Assembly (NCBI GenBank): GCA_017540945.1
Contig: JAFYAB010000089.1
Location: forward strand, 1 to 6,782
From: Oscillospiraceae bacterium
GTDB lineage: Bacteria > Bacillota_A > Clostridia > Oscillospirales > Oscillospiraceae
Direction of reading: 5' to 3'
Length of the DNA stretch: 6,782 nt
In this document: in pieces, positions 1 to 4,975 of the stretch
Layout: the number at the start of each line of letters is the position of its first letter
Numbering within the stretch: position 1 is the first letter of the stretch
Program-made: the position numbers and the translations under genes
The notes under the pieces: model-generated
The model's input: the letters and a program-made list of their open reading frames with translations, nothing else
Database searches by the model: none
Told to the model about the DNA's origin: nothing

Positions 1-19
1 CAAAACCACTGAAAAAGTC
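1..19 (+). repeat. IS left terminal inverted repeat (IRL)
   Basis: This 19-bp sequence is the perfect reverse complement of 1734-1752. It abuts the window edge, so it may continue to the left. Confidence 0.85.
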
Positions 20-41
20 AGCGGGATATAGCAAAACGGGC

Positions 42-81
42 CGGGATATGGTATAATCGGAGCATCAAAGGAAAAGGGTGA
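42..81 (+). promoter_or_regulatory. Transposase promoter (extended -10) and ribosome binding site
   Basis: A consensus -10 hexamer TATAAT lies at 52-57 and is preceded by TG at 49-50, giving an extended -10 (TGGTATAAT). The -35 position at 17-bp spacing is poor (TAGCAA), so the extended -10 probably carries the promoter. The run AAAAGGGTGA at 72-81 provides a Shine-Dalgarno-like site just before the ATG at 87. An 8-bp direct repeat CGGGATAT occurs at 22-29 and 42-49, upstream of and overlapping this promoter. It could be a transposase-binding or host-binding site, but that is inference. Confidence 0.6.
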
Positions 82-86
82 TATAG

Positions 87-1727
87 ATGCTCCGAGAAGA
101 AGGAAAGCAATACAGCTTTCACAGCATGCTTTACAACAAGATTCCCGAGGATCATCTGCTAAAGGTGATTGACCGGGCGGTGGATTTCAGCTTTATCAAT
201 GAAATGGTAGCCGGAAGCTACTGTCGGGAGTTCGGCAGACCGGCCAAGGAACCGGAGTTAATGGCAAAGCTGCTGTTTTTGGAGCACATCTATGACTTGT
301 CCGACGAGAAGGTCATAAAGCGTGGAAACTTCGACCTTTCCTTTCTCTGGTTCCTTGGTCTGAATCCAGAGGAAGAATTGCCGGATCCAAGCCTGCTGGC
401 GAAGTTCCGGACCCAGCGGCTGCAGGAAGCAACCCTGGACGACATTCTCACAGAAATCATCCGGCAATGCGTAGAAAAGGGCATCATTAAGGGCAAGAGC
501 CTGTCCGTAGACACCACGCACATACTGGCAAACTCCACAAAGAAGGTGCCGGAACGGGTAATGAAGCATCTGGCGAAGAAGATTTTTAAGGGCTTAAAGG
601 ACGATATTGGTTTTGTTCCCGAGGAAATCCCTGTGGATCTGCCGGATTACAAGCAAATTGAGGACCACCGGGAGTCCAAGGAAACCATGAAAACCGCCCT
701 GGAAACCGTCATGGAGGCCGCGGAGCCTTATGCCGGAGAGAAAACCGAGGCGGCGATTGCGGAAGCGAAGGAAATCCTGTCAGACGAGAAGTTTCTGCTG
801 CAGAAGGGCGTCCGGTCTTTAAGCGACAAGGACGCGAGAGTGGGAAGCAAATCCAAAACCGACCAGTTTTTCGGATACAAAGCGGAATTTACCATGACCA
901 CCGACGAGCGGCTCATTACCGCAATCGACGTACACAGCGGTGAGTACGTGGACGGTAAGGAGTTCTCCTCCCTGCTGGAGCGCACGCAGGAAAGTGGTGT
1001 TCAGGTGGAGGAGCTGATGGGTGACAAGGCATACTTCCGCAAGGACATTCTGGAGGAGCTGGACGCAAAGAAAATCAAGGGCTACATTCCGGTCAGCGCC
1101 AGCGTTTACAAGATTGACGAGGAGCTGTTTGCATACAACAAGGACAGCGACCAGTGGTTCTGCTTTATGGGCAACCATACAGTTGGGTGTAAAAAGAACA
1201 AGCAGGGTAACGGGCGCGGCGATACATACGAAATCATTACGTATCTATTTAAAAAAGAACAGTGCAAGGATTGTCCGCACAGAGACAAATGTATCGGCTC
1301 CAAGGGCGGGAAGAAAACCGCCCGCAAGCTGAGGGTGACCGCTTCGGCTCCACTGTTCTATGAGAAGAGCCAGGAGCAGAAAACGCCGGAGTTTCGGGAG
1401 AAGTACAAGAAGCGCGCCGCACAGGAGTGGAAGAACGGAGAAATGAAACGCTTCCACGGAATGAACCGTGCCCGAGGCTGGGGCAAGCGGAGCGTGAGCT
1501 TCCAGGTAAAGTTTACCGCGATTGCCGTCAACCTGAAACGGATCGCGGCATTGTGGCGCGACATGGAGCTGGCGGAAGCAAAAGCCGCGGTAAAACCAAA
1601 AAGTTTTCCACAAGCGGCGCCGCCGGACGGAGGCCGCGGGTTTACAGCGCCCATTTGCCAGAAAAACAGGGAGAATAGCATCCTATTTTCTCCGATATTC
1701 TCCCTATTTTCCGCCCTTTCCGCCTAA
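87..1727 (+). CDS. IS1182-type DDE transposase
   Basis: This 546-residue protein should catalyse cut-and-paste or copy-out transposition of the surrounding element, acting on the terminal repeats. The N-terminal part (about residues 9-115) has the InsH/DUF772-like pattern of IS5/IS1182 transposases, including 'EFGRPAKEPELMAKLL' and 'DPSLLAKFR'. The catalytic domain shows the first acid at D142 in 'LSVDTTH', the second at D313 in 'MGDKAYF', and a glutamate at E447 or E452 in the 'RAAQEWKNGEMKRFHG' region. A probable zinc-binding knuckle (C393-x2-C396-x5-C402) sits between the second and third acids, as is usual for IS1182 proteins. The start at 87 has a promoter and SD upstream. The last ~50 residues, after 'NLKRIAALW', are low in recognisable fold and are encoded by the structured right end of the IS. 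Full length for the family; I see no inactivating change. Confidence 0.9.
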   Translation: MLREEGKQYSFHSMLYNKIPEDHLLKVIDRAVDFSFINEMVAGSYCREFGRPAKEPELMAKLLFLEHIYDLSDEKVIKRGNFDLSFLWFLGLNPEEELPDPSLLAKFRTQRLQEATLDDILTEIIRQCVEKGIIKGKSLSVDTTHILANSTKKVPERVMKHLAKKIFKGLKDDIGFVPEEIPVDLPDYKQIEDHRESKETMKTALETVMEAAEPYAGEKTEAAIAEAKEILSDEKFLLQKGVRSLSDKDARVGSKSKTDQFFGYKAEFTMTTDERLITAIDVHSGEYVDGKEFSSLLERTQESGVQVEELMGDKAYFRKDILEELDAKKIKGYIPVSASVYKIDEELFAYNKDSDQWFCFMGNHTVGCKKNKQGNGRGDTYEIITYLFKKEQCKDCPHRDKCIGSKGGKKTARKLRVTASAPLFYEKSQEQKTPEFREKYKKRAAQEWKNGEMKRFHGMNRARGWGKRSVSFQVKFTAIAVNLKRIAALWRDMELAEAKAAVKPKSFPQAAPPDGGRGFTAPICQKNRENSILFSPIFSLFSALSA

Positions 1728-1733
1728 AGCGGG
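1669..1733 (+). repeat. Hairpin-forming DNA at the right end of the IS
   Basis: GGGAGAATA at 1669-1677 is the exact reverse complement of TATTCTCCC at 1696-1704 (9-bp stem, 18-nt loop). A competing stem pairs GAGAATAG with the nearby CTATTTTCTC. A second short hairpin, CCGC/GCGG at 1720-1723 and 1729-1732, surrounds the transposase stop codon and is followed by GGGAC and five T residues. Together these could act as a weak transcription stop at the IS boundary. The stems are too weak to call a terminator with confidence. Confidence 0.45.
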
Positions 1734-1752
1734 GACTTTTTCAGTGGTTTTG
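1734..1752 (-). repeat. IS right terminal inverted repeat (IRR)
   Basis: GACTTTTTCAGTGGTTTTG is the exact reverse complement of bases 1-19. It begins 6 bp after the transposase stop codon. The sequence to its right (AACCGTCCCC…) may belong either to the flank or to the element; this cannot be decided without the left flank. Confidence 0.85.
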
Positions 1753-1755
1753 AAC

Positions 1756-1773
1756 CGTCCCCCGATTGGGACG
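1756..1773 (-). terminator. Possible terminator hairpin of the small membrane-protein gene
   Basis: CGTCCC at 1756-1761 pairs with GGGACG at 1768-1773 around a 6-nt loop, starting 5 bp beyond the stop codon of the - strand gene. Read on the - strand the stem is followed by GTTCAAAACC, not by a T-run. It is therefore either not an intrinsic terminator or one whose T-tract was replaced by the IS end. Position supports a terminator role; sequence only partly does. Confidence 0.35.
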
Positions 1774-1778
1774 AATCT

Positions 1779-2138
1779 TCAGGATTCTATGCGAATTGCA
1801 TAGCTCGGCTTCTCCGGCAGATATTTGATTCGCAGCTGCGAACCCTCATGGAGATCATAGTCCCATGCCTTTTTCCCAATGTTGAATTCAAAACTCTTTC
1901 CGCTTCCCAGCAGGGCTTCCACGTCCTGTCCGTTCCTTGCCCGATACGTAACGTAATAGGAATGGCTGATGGAAACCATGCCGTCGCTGTCGGTACTCAC
2001 ATTCTCTTTGACACGGGTTACCACGGCGTTGGCCTCAATCCCGTTTTGGCTGATCTCCCCATTGATCTTCTTATTGCGGATGACCAGCGCCGCAATCACA
2101 AGCAGAATTACCCCAAGACCTATGAACGCATACTGCAT
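1779..2138 (-). CDS. Small single-pass membrane protein, DUF3592-like
   Basis: This is a 119-residue protein of unknown function. I chose the ATG at 2138 because it has a strong SD (AGGGAGGG, 2153-2146) at about 7 nt. An in-frame ATG 24 bp upstream (2162) has a pyrimidine-rich region before it and would place this SD inside the gene. Residues about 2-21 (QYAFIGLGVILLVIAALVIR) form one hydrophobic helix followed by a basic stop (RNKK). The rest is a predicted soluble beta-rich domain beginning 'GIEANAVVTRVKE' and including 'SHSYYVTYRARNGQDVEALL' and 'GSQLRIKYLPEKPSYA'. That pattern matches the general layout of DUF3592 proteins (a helix, then a beta domain with a 'V.Y…P..p..a' ending). It has its own promoter and is monocistronic. 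It faces the IS tail-to-tail, so its coding region is intact. No link in function to the neighbouring operon is evident. Confidence 0.72.
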   Translation of the reverse strand: MQYAFIGLGVILLVIAALVIRNKKINGEISQNGIEANAVVTRVKENVSTDSDGMVSISHSYYVTYRARNGQDVEALLGSGKSFEFNIGKKAWDYDLHEGSQLRIKYLPEKPSYAIRIES

Positions 2139-2188
2139 AAGCAGGCCCTCCCTGTTTCGCATGGCAGAAGGATTTGAATTGTTATATT

Positions 2189-2217
2189 ATTCTATCAAGG
2201 GTGGCATCAAAAGTCAA
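2189..2217 (-). promoter_or_regulatory. Sigma-A-type promoter of the small membrane-protein gene
   Basis: On the - strand TTGACT (2217-2212) and TAGAAT (2194-2189) are separated by exactly 17 bp. Each hexamer is one base from consensus. Predicted transcription start is near 2182, leaving a leader of about 44 nt before the chosen ATG at 2138. It also supports that start over the one at 2162. Confidence 0.75.
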
Positions 2218-2276
2218 TTGAAATTCGCCCGGCGCTGACACCGCTGTGTGGCAGCTCATTTATACATAATAACATA

Positions 2277-2304
2277 GTTTCCGTTTTCCGTTTTCCATTT
2301 TCAA
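2277..2304 (+). repeat. Degenerate 7-bp tandem repeat
   Basis: Four consecutive 7-bp units, GTTTCCG, TTTTCCG, TTTTCCA and TTTTCAA, form a short tandem array in the gap between the small membrane-protein gene and the end of lysR. The remainder of 2163-2409 holds the promoter at 2189-2217 and the GC-rich block at 2315-2387. I see no gene in it. Confidence 0.6.
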
Positions 2305-2314
2305 TTATTTTGAC

Positions 2315-2387
2315 GCCGAAGGCCCTGCTCCGCCGCCTCCGGGGGGGCGCTCCCGCGGCGCTCCGCGCGGGGGACGCCGTCTTCGGC
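2315..2387 (-). other. GC-rich foldable block downstream of the LysR gene
   Basis: This stretch is almost entirely G and C and lies about 20 bp beyond the stop codon of the LysR gene. GCCGAAG at 2315-2321 can close against CTTCGGC at 2381-2387, and inside it CCCGCG (2352-2357) pairs with CGCGGG (2366-2371). Read on the - strand it could form a long hairpin at the 3' end of the lysR transcript. The sequence after it (GTCAAAATAATTG) has no T-run, so it is not a standard intrinsic terminator. It may be an intergenic repeat or a transcript-stabilising structure. Confidence 0.4.
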
Positions 2388-2409
2388 CGGAGCGGCGGGC
2401 GCGGGCCGC

Positions 2410-3348
2410 TCACGAAGCCGGTCTCGTGCCGCTGTCGTTCCGGTGCAGCTCCTGTACCAGCTTGATATAGTCCCGGGCGTAGCTGGAAAGATAGCTGCTC
2501 TTGCGGTAAGCCGCCACGAATTCCGACACCACGCGGCCCTGTCCGATGGAATAGCAATCCAGCTCGAAGCGCTCCGCCCGATGGCGCAGATGCGGCTCGA
2601 AGAGGAAGGAGACGCCGTAGCCGCGGGCGACGAGGCCCATGATGGCCGGGAGGTTCGAGGTGTAGACCGTATCCGCAAAGCGCAGCTTCCGCTCCTGAAA
2701 CAGCGCGTCCGTGATCTGCCGGGTCCGCTGCTCCGGCTGCATCAGGATCACCGTCTCCTTTTCCAGAAGCACCGGGTCAAGGATGGGCCAGCCGCCCGGA
2801 TTTTGCTGGGCAAAGCGCCCGATGGGGTGGTCCTTGCAGCATATGATCAGAAGCTCCTCCTCGTCCAGCGCTTCATAGCAAAGCATGGGATTTTCCACTG
2901 CCGGGCGCGAATAGAAGGCCACGTCCACCTGGCCCTCCAGCAGCCGGCGGTCATTCTCGTCGGAGTTCCCCTCAAACAGGTTGACCTTCACGTTGGGGTA
3001 CAGCCGCCGGAACTCCGGCAGGGTGCCGGGCAGCATGTAGGTGCAGCGCATCCGGGCAAAGGCCAGGTTCAGAACGCCCACGTCGTTCTTGAGAATATCG
3101 GCCAGCTCCACGTCCAGGTCGGCCTTCTGCCGGCGGATTCGCGCCGCGTAGTCCACGTAGCGCTCTCCCGCATAGGTCAGCACATACTTGTTGCCCAGGC
3201 GGCGGAAGAGCTTCAGACCCAGATCGTTTTCCAAGGAAATCAGAAACTTGCTCAGCGTGGGCTGGGAAACGTACAGGGCCTCGGCGGCCTTGGTGATGTT
3301 CTGATGCTCGGCAATGGCCAGCACGTAGTTCAGTTCGCGGAAATCCAT
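2410..3348 (-). CDS. LysR-family transcriptional regulator
   Basis: This 312-residue protein is a LysR-type regulator (LTTR) of normal length. Residues 1-60 form the winged helix-turn-helix, with the classic pattern 'MDFRELNYVLAIAEHQNITKAAEALYVSQPTLSKFLISLE…LGLKLF' and the recognition helix around residues 28-40. A linker helix (about 61-88) leads to the periplasmic-binding-protein-like effector domain (about 91-300), with the family motifs 'GVLNLAF', 'LLEGQVDVAFYSRP' and 'GLVARGYGVSFLFEP'. The start is the ATG at 3348, with SD GGAGGAA (3360-3354) at 7 nt; a TTG immediately upstream is too close to that SD. It is divergent from the isomerase-transporter operon, the usual LTTR arrangement, so it probably senses the transported acid or a product and controls that operon. 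Effector unknown. A MITE-like element lies in its predicted leader. Confidence 0.9.
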   Translation of the reverse strand: MDFRELNYVLAIAEHQNITKAAEALYVSQPTLSKFLISLENDLGLKLFRRLGNKYVLTYAGERYVDYAARIRRQKADLDVELADILKNDVGVLNLAFARMRCTYMLPGTLPEFRRLYPNVKVNLFEGNSDENDRRLLEGQVDVAFYSRPAVENPMLCYEALDEEELLIICCKDHPIGRFAQQNPGGWPILDPVLLEKETVILMQPEQRTRQITDALFQERKLRFADTVYTSNLPAIMGLVARGYGVSFLFEPHLRHRAERFELDCYSIGQGRVVSEFVAAYRKSSYLSSYARDYIKLVQELHRNDSGTRPAS

Positions 3349-3366
3349 CAAGCTTCCTCCTTTTTC

Positions 3367-3374
3367 GGTTTTTC
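3367..3374 (+). repeat. Left copy of 8-bp direct repeat (putative target duplication)
   Basis: GGTTTTTC here is identical to 3519-3526 and directly abuts the left terminal repeat of the MITE-like element. Confidence 0.65.
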
Positions 3375-3518
3375 GTATCTATTCAGTCGCCCCCTTCTAC
3401 GTAGGGGCGGATGCCCACATCCGCCCTCGCATGCAGGCAAAAATCGGGAGACAGGGCCGATGTAGGCATACATTCGTGACTCTTCGAGTTCGGCCCCTAC
3501 GGGTTGCTGAATCGATAC
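3375..3518. mobile_element. MITE-like element with target duplication, in the lysR leader
   Basis: A 144-bp non-coding, highly symmetric element. Its ends are GTATCTATTCAG (3375-3386) and the reverse complement of GTATCGATTCAG (3507-3518), a 12-bp terminal inverted repeat with one mismatch. It is flanked by identical 8-bp direct repeats GGTTTTTC (3367-3374 and 3519-3526), as expected for a target-site duplication. Inside, CGTAGGGGC (3400-3408) pairs with GCCCCTACG (3493-3501). A 9-bp perfect stem with a 4-nt loop lies at 3405-3426, and smaller stems at 3460-3473 (ATGTA/TACAT) and 3479-3489 (ACTC/GAGT). There is no convincing coding content. It lies between the predicted lysR promoter and the lysR start codon, so it would be transcribed as a folded leader. 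The transposase that would mobilise it is not identified; these ends do not match those of the IS at 1-1752. Confidence 0.7.
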
Positions 3519-3526
3519 GGTTTTTC
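3519..3526 (+). repeat. Right copy of 8-bp direct repeat (putative target duplication)
   Basis: GGTTTTTC here is identical to 3367-3374 and directly abuts the right terminal repeat of the MITE-like element. Confidence 0.65.
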
Positions 3527-3528
3527 TT

Positions 3529-3557
3529 ATCATAACACAGCGAAACAGAGAATGCAA
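3529..3557 (-). promoter_or_regulatory. Predicted promoter of the LysR gene
   Basis: On the - strand TTGCAT (3557-3552) and TATGAT (3534-3529) are 17 bp apart, and the -10 is preceded by TGT, making an extended -10. Predicted start of transcription is near 3522, at the right edge of the MITE-like element. The lysR leader would then be about 170 nt and consist almost wholly of that element. A second possible -10 on this strand, TATAAT at 3609-3604, has no good -35. Confidence 0.55.
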
Positions 3558-3607
3558 GCATTCTTCATATTTTTCATAGTTATTATTCCTTTGTAGAATA
3601 TTGATTA

Positions 3608-3624
3608 TAAATCGCGAAGATTTA
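3608..3624. promoter_or_regulatory. Dyad, candidate LysR operator (distal)
   Basis: TAAATC (3608-3613) and GATTTA (3619-3624) form a perfect 6-bp dyad with a 5-bp spacer in the intergenic region between lysR and the operon it faces. LTTR sites are typically short interrupted dyads with T and A at the ends. This one is T-N15-A rather than the classic T-N11-A, so the assignment is tentative. Confidence 0.35.
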
Positions 3625-3625
3625 C

Positions 3626-3669
3626 AACGAATTGCACAAATCAAAGCTTTTTGATTTGTGCAATTCGTT
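3626..3669. repeat. 20-bp perfect inverted repeat with a 4-nt loop
   Basis: Bases 3626-3645 (starting AACGAATTGCAC) are the exact reverse complement of 3650-3669, with GCTT between them. The right arm ends in a T-run (five T at 3668-3672), so on the + strand it resembles a terminator hairpin. However, it lies between two divergent genes and ends no visible transcript. It could be a leftover mobile-element end, a recombination or protein-binding palindrome, or a stop for read-through from outside. The symmetry is certain; the function is not. Confidence 0.8.
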
Positions 3670-3701
3670 TTTATATGCCTAATTAGAATTGTTTGTATGA
3701 T

Positions 3702-3740
3702 TATTATGAATTTTACATCATAATAGAAATGTGATAAGGT
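3702..3740 (+). promoter_or_regulatory. Candidate operon promoter with overlapping dyad (proximal LysR site)
   Basis: TATTATGA (3702-3709) and TCATAATA (3718-3725) form a perfect 8-bp dyad with an 8-bp spacer. The spacer ends in a possible -35 TTTACA (3712-3717). At 17-bp spacing the -10 position is TAAGGT (3735-3740) with an upstream TG at 3732-3733. The weak -10 with a dyad over the -35 would suit an activator-dependent promoter. Other AT-rich hexamers nearby (CATAAT 3719-3724, TAGAAT 3684-3689) are alternatives, so the exact start is uncertain. The leader 3741-3813 holds only short alternative stems such as GAGAG/CTCTC at 3748-3763, and no recognised riboswitch. Confidence 0.35.
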
Positions 3741-3813
3741 ACAACCAGAGAGAAAAAGCTCTCAGCTTCAAATCCCAACCGTAACACGGCACATCAGGAA
3801 AGGAAGGCAGCTT

Positions 3814-4956
3814 ATGAAAGAAATCAAAAAACTCCCCGTCACCATTCTCCGCGGCGGCACCAGCAAAGGCGTCTATATTCTCCAGTCCGATCTGCCCGAA
3901 GATCAGAGCGCCTGGGAGCCCATCCTGCTCCGGCTCATGGGCAGCCCGGACCGCAAGCAGATCGACGGCCTGGGCGGCTCCCAGTCCGTGACCTCCAAGG
4001 TCGCCATCATCCGGAAGTCCGACCGGGCCGACGCCGACGTGGACTACACCTTCGCCCAGGTCTCCGTGGACAAGCCCCTGGTCAGCTACAAGGGCAACTG
4101 CGGCAACATCTCCTCCGGCGTGGGCCCCTTCGCCATTGAAAAGGGCCTGGTGGCGGCCAAGGACGGCGAGACCGCCGTTCGCATCTACAACACCAACACC
4201 GACAAGATCATCGAGGCCGTGGTGAAGACCCCCGAGGGCCGGGTGGCCTATGAGGGCGACTTCTGCATTGCCGGCGTCCCCGGCACCGCCTCCCCCGTCA
4301 AGCTGAAGTTCGTGGACCCCGCGGGGACCCTGGGGAAGGGCCTGCTGCCCACCGGCAGCGCCGTGGACGTTCTGGAGGTTCCCGGGTACGGGCCGGTGGA
4401 GGTCTCCATCGTGGACGCCGCCAACCCTCTGGTCTTCGCCCGTGCGAAGGATCTGGGGCTCAGCGGCAAGGAGCTCCCCGACGAGCTGAACGCCGATGCG
4501 GAAAAGCTGGAGCTGCTGGAAAAGGTCCGCGGTCTGGCCGCCGTGAAGCTGGGTCTGATCGAGGACTACACCCGCTCCGCCTGGGACACCCCGGGCATCC
4601 CCAAGATGACCTTCGTGGCCGAGGCTGAGGACTACGTCAACGGCGACGGCAAGGAGATCAAAAAGGAGCAGATCGACCTGCTTTCCCGGATGATGTCCAT
4701 GCAGAAGACCCATCCCAGCTACGCCATGACCGGCGCCATGTGCACCGCCGCGGCGGCTGTGATCCCCGGCTCCATCGTCGCGCAGGTCCTGCCTGCGGGC
4801 GTGGACACCCAGTTCATCCGCATCGGCCACCCCGGCGGCATTCTGGAGTGCGGCGTGGACTATCGGGAAAACGGCGCCTGCCCCATCATCGACGACACCT
4901 TCGGCTTCCGTACCGCGAACCTCCTGCTGGAGGGCACCGCCCGGATCGCCCTTTGA
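3814..4956 (+). CDS. PrpF-family isomerase (methylaconitate/methylitaconate/oxalomesaconate-type)
   Basis: This 380-residue cytoplasmic protein belongs to the PrpF family, whose members move or isomerise the double bond of small unsaturated di- and tricarboxylates. Known members are 2-methylaconitate isomerase PrpF, 4-oxalomesaconate tautomerase GalD and 3-methylitaconate isomerase. The length is typical. Landmarks are 'LRGGTSKGVY' (12-21), 'LGGSQSVTSKVAII' (53-66), 'YKGNCGNISSGVGPFAI' (92-108), 'MTGAMCTAAAAVIPG' (305-319) and 'IRIGHPGGILECGVD' (335-349). K62 and C96 are 34 residues apart, the same spacing as the catalytic Lys73 and Cys107 I recall for Shewanella PrpF, so the active site appears intact. 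SD AGGAAGG (3801-3807) precedes the ATG. It is first in an operon with a carboxylate carrier and divergent from a LysR regulator. No acnD, prpC or prpB is present, so I do not assign the prpF symbol or a substrate. Codons end mostly in C or G. Confidence 0.87.
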   Translation: MKEIKKLPVTILRGGTSKGVYILQSDLPEDQSAWEPILLRLMGSPDRKQIDGLGGSQSVTSKVAIIRKSDRADADVDYTFAQVSVDKPLVSYKGNCGNISSGVGPFAIEKGLVAAKDGETAVRIYNTNTDKIIEAVVKTPEGRVAYEGDFCIAGVPGTASPVKLKFVDPAGTLGKGLLPTGSAVDVLEVPGYGPVEVSIVDAANPLVFARAKDLGLSGKELPDELNADAEKLELLEKVRGLAAVKLGLIEDYTRSAWDTPGIPKMTFVAEAEDYVNGDGKEIKKEQIDLLSRMMSMQKTHPSYAMTGAMCTAAAAVIPGSIVAQVLPAGVDTQFIRIGHPGGILECGVDYRENGACPIIDDTFGFRTANLLLEGTARIAL

Positions 4957-4975
4957 GAGAAAGAGAGGAAATGAA

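Larger units (their letters stand above)
1..1752 (+). mobile_element. Insertion sequence, IS1182-type, apparently complete
   Basis: A single transposase gene lies between two terminal inverted repeats that match perfectly over 19 bp: CAAAACCACTGAAAAAGTC at 1-19 and its exact reverse complement at 1734-1752. Size (about 1.75 kb) and the one-ORF layout fit the IS1182 family. Because the left repeat begins at the first base of the window, the true outer end could lie further left, and no target duplication can be tested. A promoter and start site for the transposase sit just inside the left end. The reading frame is open from start to stop with no frameshift, so the copy looks potentially functional. 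Family assignment comes from recognising the protein, not from a database search. Confidence 0.85.

Noticed and set aside
2139..2162. Upstream ATG for the small membrane protein (8 extra residues)
   Set aside because: It has no SD, whereas the ATG at 2138 has AGGGAGGG at good spacing that would lie within the longer version.
3349..3351. TTG as start codon of the LysR gene
   Set aside because: The ATG right after it has better spacing from GGAGGAA and gives the standard LTTR N-terminus.
2443..3465. 340-residue open frame on the + strand opposite the LysR gene
   Set aside because: Antisense to a clear full-length LysR regulator, and its end runs through the MITE-like element.
3400..3501. CRISPR array or structured riboswitch in the lysR leader
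   Set aside because: There are no regularly spaced identical direct repeats. The symmetry is that of an inverted-repeat element with flanking duplication, and no known riboswitch core is recognisable.
3348..3644. 98-residue - strand frame spanning the lysR leader and MITE-like element
   Set aside because: It translates inverted-repeat DNA and promoter sequence, shows no family pattern, and would overlap the lysR SD.
3626..3672. Calling the 20-bp inverted repeat an intrinsic terminator
   Set aside because: It looks like one on the + strand, but no + strand gene ends there and the adjacent genes diverge. It is recorded as a repeat of unknown role.
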